IMG/VR virus record: IMGVR_UViG_3300042567_000594
Coordinates: 1 to 23,358 of that record
Source of the DNA: a virus
Direction: 5' to 3' (one strand)
Length of the DNA stretch: 23,358 bases
Shown here: in pieces, positions 6,256 through 14,291 of the stretch
Numbering within the stretch: position 1 is the stretch's first letter
Layout: every line of letters begins with the position of its first letter
Program-made: the position numbers and the translations under genes
The notes under the pieces: model-generated
What the model was told of the DNA's origin: nothing
The model's database searches: none
The model's input: the letters and a program-made list of their open reading frames with translations, nothing else

Positions 6256-9200
6256 TTAGCCTTTATTTTTCTTTGTATCAACATTGATAGCTTTACCACT
6301 ACGCTCTGGATTAGGATCTTCTCTACGCTTACGTTGAGCGGCACTAGCACGACCCTTTTTACCTAGACTATGTGCTTTACTTTGTGGCAAGCATTTTGGT
6401 TTACCTTCTCCTGGTTCTCTAGCACATGGACCTTTAATCTTCCCTTTAGTATCCATGCGAACCCATTTTTCTTTATTGAACCAATCGTGCAAACTTTCGT
6501 CCGCTTGTTCAATACCTTCTAGTATAGAGCTTTCATTTTTCTTTCCACCATTGCCCCAGTTGCTTGCACCTTTATTACGACACTTAACTAATGCACCACT
6601 AGCATAGGCACTTGGCCACACTTTGTAACGGCTCTTTACTTTATAGTAACAAGCATCTTTCTTTTCGTTCATTATCATTTCACTGAACATTGGACCATTA
6701 CAATGTGGACATTTTTCTTCCGTTACACCTTGTTGCGGATCCCATCTAGCATCAGGGTTGTTTACCCAACCATCAAAGTATGCTATAGCACTACCTCGCA
6801 TATTAGGAGGTGATCTAAACATTGCGGCAAAGTCAGCGTTTGGCATTTTCTTCATCCACATTTGTTTCCATTGACCTAATGTCATTTTAGCACCACCAGT
6901 AGTAGAACCCATGTCATTGTCAGACGGCATGCCTTCCGCTATACTTTCTTTAGGCACACATTTAGGGACCATTCGTCCACCTTTATTTTTCATACCTACT
7001 TGTTTATGTGTGTCCCAACATTTTTCATCTAGTTGTTCTTCGTTAGTTTTCTTTTTATTCTTTCTACAGTCTGGATATTGTTTTCCAAACATGGTTTTCA
7101 TACCTTCTTTGTGATAACCTTTCCAACATGCTTCTTCTAAATTAGTATGGTCTACATGAGTTTCACACATACCACAATCAGGACATGTCATCTCCATAAC
7201 ATTGTCAATACTTTCATTGTGTTTTTTCTTACCAGCACAATGAGCTTTTTGACTAAAGCCTTTAGGATGACTACAGTTGATACTAGATTTATATTTTTGA
7301 CTCCAACCTTCATCAACTTCATCTGTATTGCTCATCTTACTGTGAACTTTGCCGGGTTTACCTGCAGGTATTTTACCTGTTGTACGACCAAATGCATCAG
7401 CGGGTAATGCTTTTGAAATACCTTTAAGATTTTTTGGTGCGCCACGTGGTCCACCGGGTACACTGACTGGTACATTTTTTTCAAATTCATTTGAACCTGG
7501 ATCTACAAATAGATTTCCCTTGCCATAATCTCTACCTTGTCTAGGATTATCATATTCATCACGCTCATCATGTCCTTCTTTCAAACCTGACTTTTTACGT
7601 ATATACAATCTATCCTGTAACATTGAAATAGCATTGTCTAATTTTTTATTCAATGATTGATAGTTATCTTTTGCACCATACTTAACGTGCATACTAGTAT
7701 CGGTATCATTCTGCATTGCAGGAGTTAACAAACCTTTACGTTCTATTCTATCAATTAACTTATCTAATAGTTGTTGCTTTTGTATAGCATTATTTAATTG
7801 TGATAATCTAGCTTTTAATATAGAATGCTTTTCACCAGGTTGTGCAACTGGTGTTGCTTCTGGTGAACGTATCGGTTGACTTCTCATCTTACTAGCAACA
7901 TTATTTCTAAAATCTTGTTCCCATTGAGCTAAATCATCCATACGTTTTTGTTCAATTTGTTGTTTAAGTTGTGTTAATGCTTCTAATGATTTAGATTTTA
8001 ATTGATCACCTAAGTTTTCAAATGTTGATGAATAGCGTTTATCATCCAAATCATCATGGTAACTTCTTTGTGGTGGTTTTTTTAACTCTATAGGTTTATT
8101 AGATGAACCTCTATAACCACGTTCCCATGCCGCTGCACCTGCTGCCGCACTTTTACCGTTTTTGACAAAGTGATTAATAACTTCTTGTTTACTGTTAAAT
8201 CTATTTGCTGAAACAGCTTCATTTGTTGCCATTTCGCCATCAGGAGTATGACCAAAATATGCAGCCACTTTTTGCAACTCTGCTGAATTTCTAGCGTTAA
8301 GATAATCACTTACCAAATCGTGTATTTGATTTCTTTGTTCTTGTGGAGCAGGTAATTCTATTTCACCTTCAGTAGCATCAGCAATGTACACAGCACCAGG
8401 ACTGTCCAAGAACCATATTTCATCGTCCTCGTCCCATTCCAGGCCCCATTTGTCCACAGTTGCGGTCAACACATAATTGTTGGTAGTTCCTACCACAAAC
8501 TTGTTGTTGCCCAAGTAACGTGAACTGGTGGGCTGACCATAATCTTTATTGCCACCAAATGCCCCGGCAGTAGGTGGTTTAATAGGGGAAAATTCATTTA
8601 TACCTTGACTGATACCAGACTTCTTTGTATCGTTTGCAAACTGTTTCTTAGTTGCTTTAACAATACCACTGAAACGTTTATCACCACGTTTGTAGTCACC
8701 TTCCTTATCAGCTTTACCTGCATCTAATGCCGCCGCTGTCTTGTATTGACTTAACTTCTCATTAGAGATTTCATCTAGTTGTGATTCTGGCATCAAGCCA
8801 TATTTTTTAACACGTGCATCTAAGTCAGCACGTTCTTTGGATAATTTATCTACAAGTTCGTTATTACCCATCTTAATTGCTTGTCTAAGCTTTTCCTGAA
8901 TAGCGTCAGCTAAATTGTAATAATCATCCATTTTCATTCTATTGGTGTTATCTTCTTCTATTGTTTTACCTTGACCTAGTTGCTGTAAATCACTTGTTAA
9001 TACATCTTGTGTAACAGTACCTATACCCTTAGTAATTGTAATGCGAGAATGTTTACGATCCTTACTCATAGCAACTACTTTTGATGGTTGTCCAAGATAC
9101 TTAACTGTGTCACCAGTCTGTATATTCTTAATAGATACACCACCAAGATTAACTGGCTTATCACCTGCAAAGTTACCTTGATCTCCCCATGGATCATCTA

Positions 9201-9435
9201 TACCTTCATTTGTACCAGTTGCTAATCTATCATGGTCCGCATCACGTTTTTGTTTTTGGCTTAGTTGATACATCTTTTTAGAGTATTCAATATCAGCATC
9301 AGATGTGTCATCTTCTTGTGAACGATAACTAGAACGTGATTTGCCACTACGTGCTAGAGCATCCTGATAATCCCAATCACTGTCATAGTTATGCGGACTG
9401 ACTTCGTTTAATATACCTTTAAGAATATTGCTCAT
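6256..9435 (-). CDS. 1059-residue multidomain, Cys-rich module protein with many prohead-protease-like sites
   Basis: No single family covers this protein. It opens MSNILKGILNE-V, a leader-like site. Further candidate cuts are QLDE-I (219-222), QGINE-F (277-281), LKE-G (618-620), VDE-G (707-709), IAE-G (832-834) and VTE-E (904-906). Between them are distinct modules. These include a helical segment (164-215), a 130-residue domain with WGLEWDEDDEIWFLDS (330-345), a coiled-coil-like Gln/Lys-rich stretch (475-615) and Cys-pair modules around 721-826. The zinc-knuckle motifs are CPDCGMC (751-757) and CPHC (909-912). A C-terminal Lys-rich domain, WVRMDTKGKIKGPC onward (991-1055), is of a type common in T4-like phage hypothetical proteins. 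It starts just after the upstream stop (TAATATG). It is probably a virion internal protein or polyprotein; function is not known. Confidence 0.75.
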   Translation of the reverse strand: MSNILKGILNEVSPHNYDSDWDYQDALARSGKSRSSYRSQEDDTSDADIEYSKKMYQLSQKQKRDADHDRLATGTNEGIDDPWGDQGNFAGDKPVNLGGVSIKNIQTGDTVKYLGQPSKVVAMSKDRKHSRITITKGIGTVTQDVLTSDLQQLGQGKTIEEDNTNRMKMDDYYNLADAIQEKLRQAIKMGNNELVDKLSKERADLDARVKKYGLMPESQLDEISNEKLSQYKTAAALDAGKADKEGDYKRGDKRFSGIVKATKKQFANDTKKSGISQGINEFSPIKPPTAGAFGGNKDYGQPTSSRYLGNNKFVVGTTNNYVLTATVDKWGLEWDEDDEIWFLDSPGAVYIADATEGEIELPAPQEQRNQIHDLVSDYLNARNSAELQKVAAYFGHTPDGEMATNEAVSANRFNSKQEVINHFVKNGKSAAAGAAAWERGYRGSSNKPIELKKPPQRSYHDDLDDKRYSSTFENLGDQLKSKSLEALTQLKQQIEQKRMDDLAQWEQDFRNNVASKMRSQPIRSPEATPVAQPGEKHSILKARLSQLNNAIQKQQLLDKLIDRIERKGLLTPAMQNDTDTSMHVKYGAKDNYQSLNKKLDNAISMLQDRLYIRKKSGLKEGHDERDEYDNPRQGRDYGKGNLFVDPGSNEFEKNVPVSVPGGPRGAPKNLKGISKALPADAFGRTTGKIPAGKPGKVHSKMSNTDEVDEGWSQKYKSSINCSHPKGFSQKAHCAGKKKHNESIDNVMEMTCPDCGMCETHVDHTNLEEACWKGYHKEGMKTMFGKQYPDCRKNKKKTNEEQLDEKCWDTHKQVGMKNKGGRMVPKCVPKESIAEGMPSDNDMGSTTGGAKMTLGQWKQMWMKKMPNADFAAMFRSPPNMRGSAIAYFDGWVNNPDARWDPQQGVTEEKCPHCNGPMFSEMIMNEKKDACYYKVKSRYKVWPSAYASGALVKCRNKGASNWGNGGKKNESSILEGIEQADESLHDWFNKEKWVRMDTKGKIKGPCAREPGEGKPKCLPQSKAHSLGKKGRASAAQRKRREDPNPERSGKAINVDTKKNKG
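6716..6732 (-). repeat. Dispersed 17-bp module-junction repeat (QGVTEE)
   Basis: CAAGGTGTAACGGAAGA on the minus strand; it precedes the CPHC zinc-knuckle module. Confidence 0.5.
8591..8607 (-). repeat. Dispersed 17-bp module-junction repeat (QGINEF)
   Basis: CAAGGTATAAATGAATT on the minus strand; it lies exactly at the boundary where base composition rises into the 8401-8590 cassette. Confidence 0.5.
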
Positions 9436-9436
9436 A

Positions 9437-10516
9437 TTACGCTTTCTTATTCTTGTTATTTAACATGCCACGTTTGTTAGCTGTAGCCCACGCAATGTTT
9501 TCTGCTTTGTCTTTACTCTTGCCTAATTTTTTTTCTGATTGTGCTACATGTTTAACCATGCGGTCCACTTTAGCTCCTTCATTCATACCTTGCTGACCAT
9601 AATTATCAACTATTTGTTTAACATAGAAATTATAAAAACCACGACGGCTATTGTATTCTCTATCTCCTAGAACGGTCTTTAATGCCTTGATAGCATCAGT
9701 TACTTCTGGACCACGCATTATTTTTAATGAGTCAGTAACTAGTGTATCACCTCGTTGTGAGCCTTCTGATACACCTTGTCGACCGTATTTTTCTGCTTGT
9801 TTATTGATAAAATCAAGGAGGTCATCAAAGTCAATACCTACTTCTTGCAAAGCATTATCTACCTCTGCTAGAGAATTTGGACTTGTGATATTTTTTAATG
9901 CTTCACTTGCTGGTCTAGCATCTCGTAAACAAACAAAGATTTTTGACAATGATTGGTCACCTGTTTCTTTAATTGCTTTTCTAATTGCACCTCTAACAGT
10001 GTTTAGTAATTCATTACTATGCATGTCAGCAACGCCTTCATTTACACCCTGAACTTGTTTACCTTCTAAATATTCACGTATTGTGTTTAGATAGTCATTA
10101 GCTTTAATAATCTTTTCTTGTACCCAACCATCAAGTCCTTCTTCTTCACTAACATCTTTAATCATTGAATAAACTTGTTGAGCATTCTTTGCGGCACTGA
10201 ATAAATCACTACGTGCCATCTCAACTTCGTGGTCTATACGACTTTTACCATGTGGAATAAATCCATTTTTACGACCACGGCCTTGTCCAGGAACGACAAT
10301 AACATCATCTTCTTCTAGTTGTGCTTCACTAAGTTCAGCACCTTCATTAATGCTATTAGCATATGGGGCTTTAGTCTTTTTACCCTTGAATAGTGAGCCT
10401 ACTTTCTTTCCACCATATATACTAGGATTTCCTCTACTTTGTGTGCCACCTAATGCGGTTTCTACTGTAGCGATTGAGCCTGATGTTGTATTTTCAGTGA
10501 TTTGTTTGATTTTCAT
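9437..10516 (-). CDS. 359-residue protein of five helical modules separated by QGVxEG sites, with a leader peptide
   Basis: ATG 10516 gives MKIKQITE-N, a T4-type leader. A TTG 33 bases upstream is in frame but overlaps the late promoter, so it is rejected as the start. Modules are separated by INE-G (56-59), QGVNE-G (156-161), QGVSE-G (247-252) and QQGMNE-G (308-314). Module 2 contains MARSDLFSAAKNAQQVYSMI and WVQEKIIKANDYLNTIREYL, a helical domain seen in T4-like phage virion-type proteins. The last module (KVDRMVKHVAQSEKKLGKSK, ENIAWATANKRG) is a short basic helical tail that also recurs in such phages. No catalytic motif is seen. The site between every module suggests proteolytic release of small head proteins; this is inference. 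Confidence 0.75.
   Translation of the reverse strand: MKIKQITENTTSGSIATVETALGGTQSRGNPSIYGGKKVGSLFKGKKTKAPYANSINEGAELSEAQLEEDDVIVVPGQGRGRKNGFIPHGKSRIDHEVEMARSDLFSAAKNAQQVYSMIKDVSEEEGLDGWVQEKIIKANDYLNTIREYLEGKQVQGVNEGVADMHSNELLNTVRGAIRKAIKETGDQSLSKIFVCLRDARPASEALKNITSPNSLAEVDNALQEVGIDFDDLLDFINKQAEKYGRQGVSEGSQRGDTLVTDSLKIMRGPEVTDAIKALKTVLGDREYNSRRGFYNFYVKQIVDNYGQQGMNEGAKVDRMVKHVAQSEKKLGKSKDKAENIAWATANKRGMLNNKNKKA
9576..9592 (-). repeat. Dispersed 17-bp module-junction repeat (QGMNEG)
   Basis: CAAGGTATGAATGAAGG on the minus strand, before the basic C-terminal module. Confidence 0.5.
9762..9778 (-). repeat. Dispersed 17-bp module-junction repeat (QGVSEG)
   Basis: CAAGGTGTATCAGAAGG on the minus strand, between modules 3 and 4 of the helical module protein. 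Confidence 0.5.
10035..10051 (-). repeat. Dispersed 17-bp module-junction repeat (QGVNEG)
   Basis: CAGGGTGTAAATGAAGG on the minus strand, between modules 2 and 3. Confidence 0.5.
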
Positions 10517-10538
10517 AACGGATTCCCATACTATTAGT

Positions 10539-10547
10539 GTATTTATC
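10539..10547 (-). promoter_or_regulatory. T4-late-like promoter element GATAAATAC
   Basis: It lies 22 bases upstream of ATG 10516, with GGGA between, and covers the alternative TTG start, which supports the downstream ATG. Confidence 0.6.
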
Positions 10548-10571
10548 AAAATACCATAATATGGAAACTTA

Positions 10572-12548
10572 TTAGATTTTGCCTGATGGCTTTGCTGTTG
10601 GAGGAATACCTGCTCTACTAGTATTCCAATAGAATGCTTTTGCGTTCTTTTTGATACTGTCGGGCTTAATATCTACTGTTAGTGCTGTACTAAAACGAGG
10701 GTCATTTTTCTGTTTTTCACTAGGGATATAACCTGATGCTTCCGCCACATCTTGATTTTGTTTTGCTTTTACAAATTGATTAGGTCTTACCATATCCAAT
10801 CTACGAGGATCATTCATAATGACAGGATCTTTTGTCAGTTCGCTTTTAGGATTAATCCAAAATCCAACCATTGTTACTTTTAAAGGCAATGCACCTTTTG
10901 GGACAACTACTGCTTCTTCAAATTCTCCACCTGCTTTGGCAGTAGGTTCAGCATATTTCATTTTGGCCTTTGCATTTGCTCTTGCCATTGGATCTGTGTT
11001 CTGTGACCGTGCTTCGCCATTTTTCTTAAGGTATGGATTGAATGACAACCCTTTAATGTTAGTGCTTTGACTTGTACCTAAGGTCTTAAAATTACTTTCA
11101 ATTGTATTGCGATCCAACACTAGTATTGCATCTCTGCCAATTTCGGCCATTTGTTTGGATGCATTTGATCCACTAGCATATCCCCAATCTCTAGTCACGC
11201 TTACTGTAGGCAGTTTGGTCTGAGCCGAGGTTGCTGACTGTGGACCAGTTGCTGATCGAATACTACCAGACGATAGCATTCCTTTAAGACCACTCGCACT
11301 TGTAGCGTGATACAAATAATTGCCACCCACTGCTTCATCCAAGCCTTCCGCCACACCTTGTTTTGGTCCTATATAATATGGACTGGTCAATAACTCGTTG
11401 AACCAAGGTATATCTTTATATCCTTCTATTTCTTCTGTGCGTCTAGGGTTGAAATAGAATCCCTTTAATGTTCCTTTGATTGGCATTGATCCTTTAGGGG
11501 CAACAATTACTTCTTCATATTCGTCACCTACAGTTTGTGTACCTTGACTTGTACTAAACATTTTGTAATGATTAGCAACGGTAGTACGGTCAAATACTAA
11601 TATAACTGAATTGCCATCTTTAGTTAAGTTTAAGAAATCTACAAAATCGTTTGATTCTGCATATTGTTTTGACCTAGTTGTACTAATTGTAGGGTATTGT
11701 GTTTTTGATTTAGTAGATGGTTGTGGGCGATCAGTTGCTTTAATTATACCTGTACGCAGTATACGCATTATGCCTGCAGGCATTGTAGCGTGATATAGAT
11801 AATTATCAGTAACAGCTTCATTTACATTAGAATACATACCATTCAAACTTAAATGTTTGCTATGTAATCTATCACGTAAATCATATAGTTTTGTAATATA
11901 GCCCCTGCTACGTAATGCTTTATATGCTAGATTTTCAGGACCAAACTCACCACCTTTATCTAATCCAGCTTGACGATATTGCGTAATCTTCTTCAATACT
12001 TTATTAACTTTACCCATATTATCAGAATGTAATGCTGTATCAATAATATCCAATAGTTTTATATATTTTGCTTTAGTAGCTGTTTGATCAAAGTTAGCTC
12101 TACGCTTAGTTGGCAAACGCAACCATTTTTTATCTTTCACACTATATTCACCTAAGCTAGTTACAGGTTCTGACGCATCCTGTATATATAATTCTACTGG
12201 AATTCCATTGATAGTTATATCATGTGAATCATTGTATAAATCTTTTTTAGCTTTGAAGAATTCACGGTATACGTCATCATCCGGTAAATCTTTCATATTG
12301 ACTAAGATATGTAAATCTAAATCGCTATGGTCTGTATAGCTATAGGCTGCATTACTTCCAGAAACGGTGATATCACGTACATCCAAATCATGTATACCCA
12401 TTTCCTGCAGGAAGTCTTGTGCTATAGTTTTTAATTGTAGTTCTACTTCAGGTTGTAGATGTTGCCCACGAAATAATTTACTATTGAGGTTATCGTGAAA
12501 TGTCACCGCATCTGACATTTTGAATGAATGTAATTCTTTTAAGTCCAT
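10572..12548 (-). CDS. Pol-beta-type nucleotidyltransferase fused to two ADP-ribosyltransferase-like domains, with protease-like sites between
   Basis: This 658-residue protein has four parts. Residues about 40-240 form a nucleotidyltransferase: VSGSNAAYSYTDHSDLDLHI, with GS at 64-65 and D76/D78, and probably E119 (IPVELYI) as the third acidic residue. After VNE-A (242-244) comes domain A (249-368): NYLYHAT (H253), TISTTRSKQYA (Y296), ILVFDR and EYEEVIVAPKG (E345/E346). After QGVAE-G and LDE-A (397-405) comes domain B (410-566): NYLYHAT (H414), TVSVTRDWGYA (Y457), ILVLDR and EFEEAVVVPKG (E544/E545). The H...Y...E order matches the PARP-like ART superfamily. DVAE-A (600-603) precedes a small tail (SGYIPSEKQKNDPRF). 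T4 Alt is a packaged ART, a reasonable analogue. Target and activity are unknown. Confidence 0.8.
   Translation of the reverse strand: MDLKELHSFKMSDAVTFHDNLNSKLFRGQHLQPEVELQLKTIAQDFLQEMGIHDLDVRDITVSGSNAAYSYTDHSDLDLHILVNMKDLPDDDVYREFFKAKKDLYNDSHDITINGIPVELYIQDASEPVTSLGEYSVKDKKWLRLPTKRRANFDQTATKAKYIKLLDIIDTALHSDNMGKVNKVLKKITQYRQAGLDKGGEFGPENLAYKALRSRGYITKLYDLRDRLHSKHLSLNGMYSNVNEAVTDNYLYHATMPAGIMRILRTGIIKATDRPQPSTKSKTQYPTISTTRSKQYAESNDFVDFLNLTKDGNSVILVFDRTTVANHYKMFSTSQGTQTVGDEYEEVIVAPKGSMPIKGTLKGFYFNPRRTEEIEGYKDIPWFNELLTSPYYIGPKQGVAEGLDEAVGGNYLYHATSASGLKGMLSSGSIRSATGPQSATSAQTKLPTVSVTRDWGYASGSNASKQMAEIGRDAILVLDRNTIESNFKTLGTSQSTNIKGLSFNPYLKKNGEARSQNTDPMARANAKAKMKYAEPTAKAGGEFEEAVVVPKGALPLKVTMVGFWINPKSELTKDPVIMNDPRRLDMVRPNQFVKAKQNQDVAEASGYIPSEKQKNDPRFSTALTVDIKPDSIKKNAKAFYWNTSRAGIPPTAKPSGKI
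11344..11360 (-). repeat. Dispersed 17-bp module-junction repeat (QGVAEG)
   Basis: CAAGGTGTGGCGGAAGG on the minus strand, at the join between ART-like domains A and B; the DNA just downstream in the gene is richer in G+C. Confidence 0.5.
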
Positions 12549-12551
12549 AGA

Positions 12552-12560
12552 GTATTTATC
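12552..12560 (-). promoter_or_regulatory. T4-late-like promoter element GATAAATAC
   Basis: It ends 3 bases before ATG 12548 with no Shine-Dalgarno, so a normally spaced start site would give a leaderless mRNA. Confidence 0.6.
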
Positions 12561-12593
12561 AGTAGTTTGATAGTATCACTCAATAAACAATTA

Positions 12594-13304
12594 TCAACTC
12601 CAATACTTAGATGAATCCAGCTTATCCCAATATTGCTTGTTATTACGATTGACAAAATTCTTAACTAGATATTTAGCCATACCAAGATAGCCCATCTTCT
12701 TAAATCTACGACTATCTTGTCCAAAATGATGACGAACAATTCTGAACTTTTTAGGGCTGTACTTCCTAGACAAGAAATAGTCCTCAGATGTAGCAAAACT
12801 TTCAGGGAACCCGCCAAATTCTTCAAACTTATCTCTACGTGTCAACATAAATGCTCCAACTGCAAAGGGTGAGAAATATTTCAATGCATGGTTAATTGTA
12901 TTAAAAATAATAAATCCTAGCTTTGCTCTTGGATCCTTATCATAACATTTGATGTTTAAGCCAATAAGATCCAATGACTTGGATTCAATCAAATTAACAG
13001 CATCCTGTATAACATTATTCTTAAAGAAACGAACATCCGCGTCAATGAATAAGATATATGGTGTTGTGACTAATTTAGCACCATTGTTCTTAGCAATAGA
13101 CACAGGGCCGCCATCGATGATTTCAACATTTAATAAACTACTGTTATCCTTAATAACCTGTCTAGTATTGTCGGTAGAACAATCTGCAATGATAACTTTG
13201 GTATCACCAATATCTTGACCACGCAGTGAATCTAACAAATGATGGATGTAATTTTCCTCGTTTTTACAAGGTACTACGATAGTAATTTTATCACTTAGTT
13301 TCAT
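12594..13304 (-). CDS. GT2 family glycosyltransferase
   Basis: This is a 236-residue GT-A fold enzyme transferring sugar from a nucleotide donor. Visible are the N-terminal nucleotide-binding strand ITIVVPCKNEENYI (7-20), IIADCSTDNT (38-47), the metal-binding DAD in ILFIDADVRFF (88-90), and GGFPESFATSEDYFLSRK (164-181) with E174/D175 as the catalytic acidic pair. One moderately hydrophobic stretch (129-153) may associate with membrane. ATG 13304 follows GAAGGAAAG. It lies 72 bases after the metallophosphoesterase gene in the same direction. Together with the gene at 14292 it suggests modification of host surface glycan, phage DNA or virion protein; the acceptor cannot be inferred. Confidence 0.93.
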   Translation of the reverse strand: MKLSDKITIVVPCKNEENYIHHLLDSLRGQDIGDTKVIIADCSTDNTRQVIKDNSSLLNVEIIDGGPVSIAKNNGAKLVTTPYILFIDADVRFFKNNVIQDAVNLIESKSLDLIGLNIKCYDKDPRAKLGFIIFNTINHALKYFSPFAVGAFMLTRRDKFEEFGGFPESFATSEDYFLSRKYSPKKFRIVRHHFGQDSRRFKKMGYLGMAKYLVKNFVNRNNKQYWDKLDSSKYWS

Positions 13305-13376
13305 TTTTTAACACACTTTCCTTCAATTTTGAATTGATTAAACTTTAACCAATATGTCATGCTCTGTAGACTTTGT

Positions 13377-14219
13377 TCACACGACAACTTGTCTTGGAAC
13401 ATCAACTCCACTCTCGCCGGTATGTCTTTTGGTTCGTTCATATGAACTGCTAATATTATCAGTATCCACATTGTCCTTCTCCTTAGTCCAGGTAACTATT
13501 TCCCAACGTCCAGTATGATGTTCAACTAATGCTGTGCAGGATTCTACCCAGTCACCATCATTCATATATGTGACACCATCTATTTCTTTTATTTCAGCGT
13601 GGTGTATGTGGCCACATATAACACCATCAAAGCCACGTTTTCTACAATAGCCTGCTAGATTTTTTTCAAACTGAAACATGAAATCTATGGCTTTTTTTAC
13701 TTTGTATTTAAGGTATTTGCTAAGACTAAAGTACCCAAAACCAAAACGATGACGTATCCAATTAAATTTGCTATTAAGCGATAAAATGAAATCATAAGCT
13801 TTGTCTCCTAAAAATGATATCCACGGCGCTAACCTTGTGATGCCATCAAACAAGTCACCGTGTGTTACTAAATAGTGCTTACCATCAGCACCTATATGTT
13901 CTATTTGATTATGAATTTCTATTAGACCAAAACTAAATCCATACGGGATCATTGGTCTAAGAAACTCATCGTGATTGCCTGCTATGTAAACGACTCGGGT
14001 GCCACGCTTGGCATGCCCTAGTACACGACGAACAACATTGGTATGACTCTGTTTCCAACGCCATTTGTTTTGTTGTATGCGCCATGCATCTATTATATCT
14101 CCTACAAGATATAGTGTGTCACAACTATTATGCTTAAGAAAGTTATTAAGTTTATCTGCCTGACTATCTCTAGTACCAAGATGAACATCACTGATAAAGA
14201 TAGTGCGATACTTTTTCAT
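13377..14219 (-). CDS. Calcineurin-like metallophosphoesterase, LpxH-type (UDP-2,3-diacylglucosamine hydrolase family)
   Basis: This 280-residue protein carries all five metallophosphoesterase motifs: ISDVHLGT (D11, H13), LVGDIIDAW (D41, D44), AGNHDE (81-85), THGDLFD (H120) and GHIHHAEI (203-210). The segment DSQADKLNNFL and the helical insert FNWIRHRFGFGYFSLSKYLK (about 152-171) match the LpxH-related branch, which cleaves UDP-2,3-diacylglucosamine in lipid A synthesis in Gram-negative bacteria. ATG 14219 lies 3 bases after a late promoter element. The C-terminal 30 residues are polar and probably disordered. Substrate assignment to lipid A is family-based; a general nucleotide or phospholipid pyrophosphatase remains possible. 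Confidence 0.88.
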   Translation of the reverse strand: MKKYRTIFISDVHLGTRDSQADKLNNFLKHNSCDTLYLVGDIIDAWRIQQNKWRWKQSHTNVVRRVLGHAKRGTRVVYIAGNHDEFLRPMIPYGFSFGLIEIHNQIEHIGADGKHYLVTHGDLFDGITRLAPWISFLGDKAYDFILSLNSKFNWIRHRFGFGYFSLSKYLKYKVKKAIDFMFQFEKNLAGYCRKRGFDGVICGHIHHAEIKEIDGVTYMNDGDWVESCTALVEHHTGRWEIVTWTKEKDNVDTDNISSSYERTKRHTGESGVDVPRQVVV

Positions 14220-14222
14220 CTT

Positions 14223-14231
14223 GTATTTATT
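14223..14231 (-). promoter_or_regulatory. T4-late-like promoter element AATAAATAC
   Basis: It ends 3 bases (AAG) before ATG 14219, the same near-leaderless spacing as at 12552. It lies just downstream of the intrinsic terminator, so it restarts transcription for the phosphoesterase/GT2 pair. Confidence 0.55.
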
Positions 14232-14266
14232 TAGAATAGTATGTCAAATATGTGACAACATATCCA

Positions 14267-14290
14267 TTAAAAAGCCCCTTTCGGGGCTTT
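14267..14290 (-). terminator. Intrinsic (rho-independent) terminator after the glycosyltransferase gene
   Basis: On the minus strand, AAAGCCCC-GAAA-GGGGCTTT forms a perfect 8-bp stem with a stable GNRA-type tetraloop, followed by TTTTTAA. It begins 1 base after the stop codon at 14292 and is the only clear intrinsic terminator in the window. Confidence 0.93.
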
Positions 14291-14291
14291 A

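Noticed and set aside
10517-10549. TTG start 33 bases upstream of the chosen start of the helical module protein
   Set aside because: It lies on the late promoter octamer at 10539-10547 and would not be in the transcript. ATG 10516 gives a leader-like MKIKQITE.
10554-10566. Short palindrome CCATAATATGG as a terminator after the ART-like gene
   Set aside because: A five-base AT-rich stem with a one-base centre is too weak, and it adjoins the next promoter.
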